A stretch of DNA of 37,227 nt from Rhizobium sp. ASV8 (GTDB lineage: Bacteria; Pseudomonadota; Alphaproteobacteria; Rhizobiales; Rhizobiaceae), in assembly GCF_016429255.1 (NCBI RefSeq), contig NZ_JAELUG010000067.1, forward strand, positions 1 through 37,227, written 5' to 3'. Shown in pieces: positions 23,805 through 32,500 of this stretch; positions within the stretch are counted from its first letter, which is position 1, and each line of letters opens with the position of its first letter. The notes beneath the pieces are model-generated. The model did no database searches and was not told where the DNA came from. It was given only the letters and a program-made list of their open reading frames with translations. Position numbers and translations under genes: made by a program.

Positions 23805-25984
23805 AGCTGATTGAGCCCCGTCTGCAGTTGCCAGAGATGGGCATAGAGGCCGTTCGGCCGGGCAAGCAGGCTGTCATGCGTGCCCTCCTCGACGATGCGG
23901 CCATCCTTCATGCCGATGATGCGGTCACAGTGACGCACAGTCGCCAGCCGATGGGCGATGATGATGACTGTTCGGCCTTTGACGATCTCGCGCATATTGG
24001 CAAGGATGATGCGCTCGCTCTCATAGTCGAGCGCGCTTGTGGCTTCATCGAGGATCAGCATCGGCGGATTGGTGGCAAGTGCGCGGGCGATTGCCAGACG
24101 CTGGCGTTGACCGCCAGAGAGGTTTGCGCCGCGCTCCTCGATCAGCGTATCATAACCCTTGGGCAGCTTGGCAATGAACTCGTCGGCTCCAGACAGCCGG
24201 GCCATCTGCATGGCCGCTCCCCGCGACATCGATGGATTGACCAGGCAGATATTGTCGTGGATCGTCCGGTTGAACAGCATGTTCTCCTGCAGGACGACAC
24301 CAATATTGGAGCGCAGCCAGGCGGGGTCGACCTGAGCGATATCCTGGCCGTCAACGAAGACCTGGCCTCGGGTCGGGATATAGAAGCGCTGCACCAGCTT
24401 GGTCAGCGTCGATTTGCCCGAGCCGGAGGGACCGACGATGCCGATGACTTCGCCGGGGCGGACAGAAAACGAGATATCGCGCAGTACCTCCGGTCCATCG
24501 GCAGTATAGCGGAAGTTGACGCTCTTGAAGGTGATCCCACCCCTTGGCTTCGGCAGGCTGACGGAGACTTCGGGCCGCGGCTCGGGCGGAGCGTTGAGAA
24601 TGTCCGCCAGTCGGGCGACCGAGACTTGCACCTGCTGGAAATCCTGCCAGAGCTGCGACAGCCGCAGGATCGGCTGGGAAACCTGACCGGCGATCATGTT
24701 GAAGGCCACGAGCGCACCGACCGTCAGCTCGCCATTGATCACAGCCTGGGCGCCGAAGAGCAGCAGGGCGGCCGAGGTGATCTTGCTGACATATTGGATG
24801 GCGTTCTGGCCCTTGGCGGCGAGCATGGTGGTGGCGAAGGAGGATTGCACGTAGCCGGCCAATCGCTCCTCCCATTGAGAAGACACCACGGGCTCGACGG
24901 CGGAGGCCTTCAGCGTCTGTACACCGACGACGGTCTCGACCAGGAGCTGCTGGCTATAGGCGCCGCGCTCGAACTTCTCGTCGATCTTCTCCCTGAGGAA
25001 CGGCCGCACCAGAAAGCCGATGGCCAGATAGAAGGGGATAGAGGCGACGACGATCCAGGCAAGCTTTGCGGAATAGGAGAACAGCACGAAGATGAAGACG
25101 ATGGTAAAGATCAGGTCGAGACCGGAGAACAGTCCCTGCCCGGTCAGGAAATTGCGGATCGTCTCCAGTTCGCGCACGCGCGCGATCGTCTGGCCGGTTG
25201 CCCTTGTCTCGAAGTAGGAAAGTGGCAGATTGAGCATATGCCGGAACAGCCGTCGTCCGAGCTCGACATCGATACGGTTGGTAGTGTGCGACAGCGCATA
25301 GGTTCGAAGGTACTGCAGCACGACGTCGAACAGGCCGACGGCGGCCAGGCCGATGACGAGCACGATCAGGGTCGAATAGCTGCGATGGGCCAGCACCTTG
25401 TCGACGACGACCTGAAAGAACAGCGGTGTGACCAGCGCAAAGATCTGGACGATGAGCGAGGCGAGCAGGACATGACCGAAGGCGCGGCGATAGCGCCAGA
25501 TCGATGGTAGAAACCAACGGAACCCGAAATTGCCGCGCGAGGATCCGGGGCCTGCCAGGCGTCGCTGCAGCAGGATGAAGCGGCCCGAGGTCTCGGCCAG
25601 AAGCTCGTGAGGTTCAAGATTGCGGCTTGAGAAGTCGACGGGATCGATGACGCGCCAGGTGTTGTCGGGAGCTGCCCCGCCAAAAATGGCAAAGCGGCCG
25701 TCGGTCAGGCAGGCGATCGCTGGCGTCGGCAAGGTTGCCAGGCGTGCGTCGCTCCGGATCTCCAGCTGTTTTGCCTTCAGACCAACGAGCTTTGCTGCCC
25801 GCAGCAGGTCATTCCGTCCGGCTGCCTCCGACAAAGCGAGGTCACGGGCAAGCACATCCGGATTGGAGGCAATTCGAAAGTAACCCGCAACCGCTGCAAT
25901 CGCTGCAAGGCCGCTATCGGGGCGTTTCTCTTCCGTCATTAAATCGGTCTGCGGATGCTCCAGCTCGACCGTTCCCTGGTCCAT
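23801..25984 (-). CDS. Type I secretion ABC transporter with C39-like domain (HlyB type)
   Basis: 727 residues. The N-terminal 140 form a C39-like domain: DSGLAAIAAVAGYF has Ser24 where a bacteriocin peptidase has Cys (DCG), so it should bind and not cut its substrate, as in HlyB. Six membrane helices cover about 165-440. The ATPase has Walker A GPSGSGKST (about 515), LSGGQRQRLAIARAL (about 620), Walker B LILDEATSALD (about 645) and the H-loop IIAHRL (about 675). It drives one-step export of a protein with a C-terminal signal. The giant repeat protein encoded just upstream is the obvious substrate. Confidence 0.95.
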   Translation of the reverse strand: MDQGTVELEHPQTDLMTEEKRPDSGLAAIAAVAGYFRIASNPDVLARDLALSEAAGRNDLLRAAKLVGLKAKQLEIRSDARLATLPTPAIACLTDGRFAIFGGAAPDNTWRVIDPVDFSSRNLEPHELLAETSGRFILLQRRLAGPGSSRGNFGFRWFLPSIWRYRRAFGHVLLASLIVQIFALVTPLFFQVVVDKVLAHRSYSTLIVLVIGLAAVGLFDVVLQYLRTYALSHTTNRIDVELGRRLFRHMLNLPLSYFETRATGQTIARVRELETIRNFLTGQGLFSGLDLIFTIVFIFVLFSYSAKLAWIVVASIPFYLAIGFLVRPFLREKIDEKFERGAYSQQLLVETVVGVQTLKASAVEPVVSSQWEERLAGYVQSSFATTMLAAKGQNAIQYVSKITSAALLLFGAQAVINGELTVGALVAFNMIAGQVSQPILRLSQLWQDFQQVQVSVARLADILNAPPEPRPEVSVSLPKPRGGITFKSVNFRYTADGPEVLRDISFSVRPGEVIGIVGPSGSGKSTLTKLVQRFYIPTRGQVFVDGQDIAQVDPAWLRSNIGVVLQENMLFNRTIHDNICLVNPSMSRGAAMQMARLSGADEFIAKLPKGYDTLIEERGANLSGGQRQRLAIARALATNPPMLILDEATSALDYESERIILANMREIVKGRTVIIIAHRLATVRHCDRIIGMKDGRIVEEGTHDSLLARPNGLYAHLWQLQTGLNQL

Positions 25985-26088
25985 ATTTGTGAAACTCTAA
26001 TCAGAGGTCGGGCACGCGAGCTTTGCCATTGTCGAAATTCATCGTGCCACACAATTTGCCGCTTTGTCGGGTCTTATACCCAGCCCAT

Positions 26089-26496
26089 CTACTGAGAACC
26101 CGCTGACCGATGACGCAGGGGTTGCGCGTTTGATGCACGTGTGCCCGAAAGATGCAATGCCCTTGCTATGCCCGCGCTCATAATGTGGTGCTGAGTAAAC
26201 CGGACGTAATCGTCGTAGGGAATGGCTCCCCCAGCATAGGCGGTAAGAATTCGGCGACAGAACTCGTGCCGCGCATTGGCTTGCGAGACGCCCATCAGTT
26301 TTGCAAGCTTCTGCAGAAGTGCGGGCCTGAGACCATAGTGGCTACATTGCTCGATGTTCCAGTTCAGAGCCGACGGATCGCCCAACGTGTTTTTATCAAA
26401 CTCGTAACGGCCCTTTGTCGCGATGGGTGCGGCGCCTGCCGCCACCCAAGACGCGGCGAAAAATATCGCAGCGAAAATCACCCGGTAATTATTCAT
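26089..26496 (-). CDS. Small secreted protein in the type I export locus
   Basis: 135 residues, unrecognised. A clear signal peptide (MNNYRVIFAAIFFAASWVAAGAA) implies periplasmic location. The mature part is helical with two cysteines (EQCSHYGL and HEFCRRIL) and a Tyr-rich segment (IPYDDYVRFTQHH); the last 20 residues are Arg/Ser-rich. ATG 26496 has GGGGGGACGA upstream. It lies between the giant gene and the exporter genes on the same strand, preceded by a 9-bp hairpin. It might assist export, bind the substrate or act as an immunity protein; none is shown by sequence. Confidence 0.75.
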   Translation of the reverse strand: MNNYRVIFAAIFFAASWVAAGAAPIATKGRYEFDKNTLGDPSALNWNIEQCSHYGLRPALLQKLAKLMGVSQANARHEFCRRILTAYAGGAIPYDDYVRFTQHHIMSAGIARALHLSGTRASNAQPLRHRSAGSQ

Positions 26497-26522
26497 TCGT
26501 CCCCCCAACTGCTTGATATCGT

Positions 26523-26550
26523 CATGCCGGACCGGTGATGATCCGGCATG
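26523..26550 (-). terminator. Stem-loop between the giant gene and the small secreted gene
   Basis: CATGCCGGA and TCCGGCATG form a perfect 9-bp stem with a 10-base loop, 20 bp past the giant gene's stop. Without a U-run it could reduce read-through and so set a high ratio of substrate to exporter, or protect the 3' end of the giant mRNA. Confidence 0.6.
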
Positions 26551-26570
26551 CTCCCTTGTGTGAGTACTCT

Positions 26571-29500
26571 CTAGGCCGCGCTCTGTTTTGGGATCGCCGG
26601 CTGGTAGGCAAGCGTGGCATCACCGACTAGATAGTGCGACGTGCCGTCCGTCGTCTGGTACGAGCTCGTGCCCGTGATCGCCGATCCGTCCGAGAAGGAC
26701 TGGCTGCCGCTGGTGGTCGACAGCAGGTTGATCAGCTTGATGCCAGCCTGCGACATGGTTTCCAGTTCGCCCGGATCGACCACGCCGTTCTGGTTGGCGT
26801 CGCGCCAGACGCGGAACTCGTTCCAGCGAGCGTCGTTTGCATCAAGCACATTGTCATGATTGCTGTCGAAGGCCAGACGCAGGCCTTCGAGGTCGGAGAC
26901 GGAACCGCCATTGGCGGCGACCTGCTCCGGAGTTGCCCATTCGGAGAAGGCAAGCTCCTTCGACTGGTCGATCTTGCCATCGGGACCGGCCTGGCCATCC
27001 TCACCGAGATCAATCGCCAGGAAGCCGTCCTGCGCACCGACCCAGGCGGTGCCGTCACGGGCACCGTCGCCATTCCAGTCGAAAGTGACCGACGAACCAG
27101 TCGCCAACGCGTTGGTATCGAGCGGACGCAGGTCGATGTGGCCGTCGCCGTTAAGGTCGAGGAGAACGGGGCCGTGGCCGGAATGCGATTGGGGCCAATA
27201 GTCGACCATCTTGTAGCCAGTACTGCCACCACCACCGTAGCTTTGATAGACATAGCGCTGCCAGGAGGCAAGATTGCCGGAGCCATCATACTGATAGTTG
27301 GTGTAGCCTCCGTCGTCATTGTAAGACACCGCTGTATTCAGGACGCTATTGACGTAGTTCTGAATCAACGTTCCCCATGGCTGACTATTGTACGGGTCGT
27401 AGCTTGTTACCGTGTATGTACCGCCTGTGTGGCTATACGTCACGTTAGTGATGAGTTTTCCGGCCCCATCATACGCGTTGAGAATCTGCGACCAGCTTTG
27501 GACATTGGTGGGATCATAAACATAGGTGTTTTTCGCACCGCTATCATAATAAACAACCTGATTAATCAGCTGGCCTGCGGTGTTGGTATTCTGGACGATG
27601 GATGACCATGGCTGAGCATTGCTCGGATCCCAAAAACCAAGAGTTTTGGTGCCATCATCGTTGTAAAGGACTTGCGTTAAAATTTGACCAGAATTTGGAT
27701 CGAAAGAATTATCGGCTCGCGTCCACGTGTAGGCATTCGTCAGATCGAACCAGGTCTGTGCCGTCAGCTTTCCCGCACCATTGTAATAGAAGATGTGATC
27801 GGTCGCGCCGCTTGCGGTATTAAAGTACACATCCGCTCGAGATCCGTCATCATTGAACTGTTTTTCGAGATTTTTCTTACCGTTGGCGTCGAAGGATTGC
27901 TCGACGCGTGACCAGGGATTGGCGTTCAGCGGGTCGTAGAGGACGGCGGAGGTTAGGAGGCCGGCCTTATTGACATTGGAGATGGAGAGCGTCTGGCCGG
28001 TTGCACCGTCATAGGTCGTAGCGACCGAACTGCCGTCGGCGGCGACGACGGTCTGCGCCGTCTTGCGGCCCTGACCGTCGCTGGTGAGGCGCAGCATTAG
28101 GCTGCCCATGGCCGAGACAGTGTCGACTACAGTCTGGGTCACGGCGCTGCTGGCGTTGAGATCGACCTTGGTCAGCGTGATCGAGCCGTCATTGTGGATG
28201 ACCGAGGTTTCCGTATGATCGACGACGCCGTCATTGTTGGAATCCTTGCTGAGCACCGTGATCAGCCCGTCGGCGGTGGTGGTGATCGTACCCTTGGCGA
28301 TTACGGCGCCACTGGCATTCGCCTCGGTCACCGTCGCAACCGTCGAGCCGTCGGCCTGCAATTGCGACTGCATGACCACTTCGAACGTGCCGTTGCCGTC
28401 ATAGTCGTACTTGACGGTCTTCGTGCGCCCATCGGCCGAGCTGTCGGTCTCGACCTTGGCGGCGATCGCCTGTTTCCAGTAGACCTTGCCGGAGAGCAGA
28501 TAGTTGGTCTTCTGGGCCGTGGCATTGTTGGTGACGATCGAGACCGTCGCGCCGGTGGTGTCGGCGGTGAGTGTCTCCACCTGGTCGATCGTACCGTCGC
28601 CGTCGACATCCTTCGAGGTCGTGCGCACCATGCCATCCGAAGACTGCTGGATCGTCGTCTTCGACGCCAGCTTGCCGGTGGTCAGGTCGGTGTCGGAGAT
28701 GACGGTGGTCTTGCTGCCATCGGCATTGTTGGTGTTGACGGTGACGCGGCGGCGATCGACCGTGCCATTGCCGTCGAGATCCCAATCCGTGGTGCTCTGC
28801 AGGCCATTCGCCGTGGTGGTCGTCGTCGATCCGTCCGCCTTGACGCCGGCGGACTTGTAATCGACCACGCTCTGGACCGTCACGCCGGAATCCGCGATCA
28901 CCGTTTGCTGATGCTGGTCGATGACGCCATCGCCATTATCATCGCGGTCGATCGTCACCGTGCGCTTGTCGGCGCTGGTCAGCGTGACGGTCTTGTCGAT
29001 GAGCTTGCCGGAGGCGTCCGTCGTCGTGACGGTCTCGCGCTTGGCACCGTCAGCGAGGATCTCGACGGTGTCGCTGACCGTTTGCGTCGCAAAGCCGGTG
29101 CGCTGTTCGTTGGTCGAGATCACCTCGCCATCGCCATTCGTCGTCGTGGTGAGCTTCGAGATCAGCGAGCCGTCGGCCCTGGTGCCGGTCACCGTGCGGG
29201 TGCGGGTGCCGTCGGCATTGACGACAGTGACGTCCGTCGAGGTCTGGGCATAGCTGCCGGCCCCCGTCATGTCCGATTGCGAGGTGATCGACAGGCCGTT
29301 GGCTGACGTTGTCGTCAGATAGCGGCTGGTCAGCGTCGTGCCGGTAAAATAGCTGACGGTCTGCGTCCGCGAGCCGTCGGCATTGAGCACCGTCACAGCG
29401 CTGCGGCTCTTGGAAAAGGTACCGGAGCCGGTCTGATCCCATTTGGTGGTCACCGTCAGCCCGTCTGCGGAGGTATCCGTCTGGGTGACGGCGCTCTGGA

Positions 29501-32500
29501 TCAGATTGGCGCCATTGAGAGTATAGACCCTCTCCGTCGTCGACTTGCTGCCATTGGTATTGAGCACCGTCTGATCGGCGACGCTCTTGTCGGTCACACC
29601 GTTGCCGTCGACATCGTAGTTCACGGTCTGGCCGAGGCCATCGGCACTCGCCGTCACCGTCGTGACGTGCGATACCGCTCCCGTCGACGTTAGGTCGGAC
29701 AGGGTCTTGGTAACGCTGCCATTGGCATTCCTGGTGGTCACCGACTTCTGGTCGACCGTGCCATTGCCATCGATGTCATAGGTCACGGTAACAGTCTTGC
29801 CGTCGCCGCTCGTCGTGGTCGTCGTCTTGTTGGCGATCGCACCGCTATTGGTCACCACCTCCACCGTCGAACCATCGGCATTCAACATCGTGATGTCGCT
29901 GCCCGAGCGCAGCATCGCGCCGGTCCCATCGGTCCAGCTGGTCTGCTTCGACAGGCCATTGCCGCTCGTCGTCGTCGCCGTCTTCGAGACGAGCGCGCTG
30001 CCAGCCCCAAACCTGGAGACCGTCTCGGTCTTGCTGCCGTCGGCATTCAGCACCGTCACATCGGTGATCACCTGCTCGTAGATGCCATCCCCATCGAGAT
30101 CCGAGCTCGTAGTCACGGACAGGCCGTTGGCGGCAGTCGTCGTGACGGCACGGCTGGTGAGCGTCGTCGTGCGGGCCTTGTAGGTCTCGACCGTCTTCGT
30201 CGTCTGGCCGGTAGCGTCGACAACCGTCGTGGTCTTCACATCCAGCGTGCCGTCGCCGTCCAGGTCAACCTGGCTCGTGACGGTCTTGCCGTCCGCGGTT
30301 GCATTGCTGGTCGTCTTCGACAGAAGCGCACCGCCCGCGGTCGAGACCGCGTCGATCACCGAGGTCGAGCCATCGGCATTCAGCGTCTTCGACACGGCTT
30401 CCGTCCGGTCGATCGTGCCGTTGCCGTCATAGTCATAAGAGGACGTCGTCACCAGGCCGTTGGCGCTGACCGTCACCTTCGTCTGATCCGTGAGCGAGGT
30501 GCCGGCATAATCCGATGTCGTCGTCGTCTTCGAGCCGTCATTATTGAGAACGGTCGTCTTCACCGTCGAAGCATCGATCACGCCGTCGCCGTTCACATCC
30601 TTCTGGACTGTGACGGTCAGGCCATTGCCCGAAGTGATCGTCGTCACCTTGTCGAGCAAGACACCGGTATTGCTCCTGTCGGTGACCGTCTGCGTCCGGC
30701 TGCCATCGGCATTGATAACCGTCTGGTCCATCGTCGCCACATCGACCACGCCATCGCCATTGGCATCCGTGGTCGTGGTCGTCGTCAGCTTGTCGGCGCT
30801 GACCGTCGCCACGGTCCTGTTATGGAGCACACCGTCAGCACTGGTCTGCGTCGCCGTGGTCGTCTGGCTGCCGTCGGCTGCAACGACCTGGATCGAGGTC
30901 GTGTCGATATGACCGTCACCGTCGAGATCCTTCGTCACCGACGTCGTCTTGCGGTCGGCGCTGATCGTCGTCACCGTCTGACTGAGCAGAGAACCATTGC
31001 CGCTTCTCGTCGTGACCGTTTCCGTGCGCGCGCCGGCATTCAGAACGATCGCATCCGTGACCGTCTTGTCGAAGACACCGTCGCCATTGAGATCAGACTG
31101 CACCGTCTGCGTCAGGCTGTCGGCCGACGTCGTCGTCACCACCTGGCCAATTACTGTGCCATTGCCGCTCTTCTTCGTTACGGTCTCGACACGGGCGCCG
31201 GCACTGCCGGCCGTAATGACATCGGTCGTTATGGCGTCATAGGTCCCGTCGCCATTGAGATCAGTGCTCAGGGTCTTCGACAGGCCGTCGGCACTGGTGG
31301 TCGTGACCGCCTTGGAGATCAGCGTTCCATTCGGATTGAGGCTGCTATCGGTCTGTGTGATCGTTCCGTCGCCGGCAACAGAGATAATCGTCTGCCTGTC
31401 GGCGGCGCCATCGCCATTGGCATCGATCGAGATATTCTTGCTCTTGCCATCCGCACCAGTAACCGTGACGCTCTTCGACAACAGCACGCCATTCGCGCTG
31501 GTATCCTGTACCGTCTGCGTTCGTGTCCCATCGCCGGCAACAACTGTCACATCGGAATGGACACGGTCAACGACGCCATCGCTGGTCACATCGCTCGAGA
31601 CCGTCGTCGACAGACCGTTTGCGGCGGCGACCGTCGTCACCTTGCCGCGAAGAGAACCATCGCCGTTGGTCGTGGTCACAACTGTCGTCACGTCGCCGTT
31701 TGCGGCAACCGTCGTCAGGGTCTGGTCGCGCACGTCGATCGTACCATTGCCATCGAGATCGCTAGATACCGTCTTCGTGCGGCGGTCGGCACTGGTGGCC
31801 GTCGTCACGACAGACAGAACCGTGCCGTTGGCACCGATATCCGTGACCGTCCTGGTGCGCGATCCGTCGCCCGCCACCACCGTCGCGTCGGTGACGACGT
31901 CTTCATAGACCCCATCGCCGTTGATATCAGTCCTGGTCGTCTTCGTCAGACCGTCGGCACTCGACTGCACCTGTATCTGGTTCAAGGTCGCCCCAGAGGC
32001 GCTCAATGTCCTGGTCGTGGTCGTCGTGGAGCCATCGGCATTGGTGACGAAGATCTGGCTCTGATCGGCCTTGCCATCTCCATCCTGATCAATCGTCGTG
32101 GTGATCGTGCTGCGGTCGGTGCTGGTCACCGTCGTCGTGCTGTTGAGAACCGAGCCGTCCGCGTTGAAGTTGGTGACAACCCGCGTGCGCACGCCACCCG
32201 CAACTGTCGTCATGTCCGTCTGTGAGCGGTCATAGGTGCCATTGCCGTCGTCGTCGAACTTGGTCGAGACGCTGTTGCCGTCGGCGCTCGTCGTCACCAG
32301 ATTCTGGAGGGCCAGGCTGCCGTCGGCATTGTAGGCCTGGATCGTGTTCGTCTTCGACTGGTCGGCATTGGTCACAACCGTCGACTTGATAATATAGCCG
32401 TTGGCGTCGCCGGCAAGGACCGCATCTCCAACCGCCCCGGTCGAACCGTCGGACTTGGTATAAGTCGTCGTTCCAGTGATCGCCGAGCCGTCGCTGAACG

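Noticed and set aside
23828..25510. 560-codon plus-strand frame opposite the ABC transporter
   Set aside because: Composition (Asp/Gly/Leu/His-rich) is that of a mirror frame; the minus-strand frame has every ABC motif.
28194..32225. Long plus-strand frames opposite the giant gene (28194-29306, 30822-32225)
   Set aside because: They reflect the repeat structure of the giant gene read backwards and have no independent motifs or ribosome sites.
28110..32295. Regular array considered as CRISPR
   Set aside because: Period is about 165 bp, a multiple of three, with one open frame throughout and diverged copies; no short identical repeats with unique spacers.
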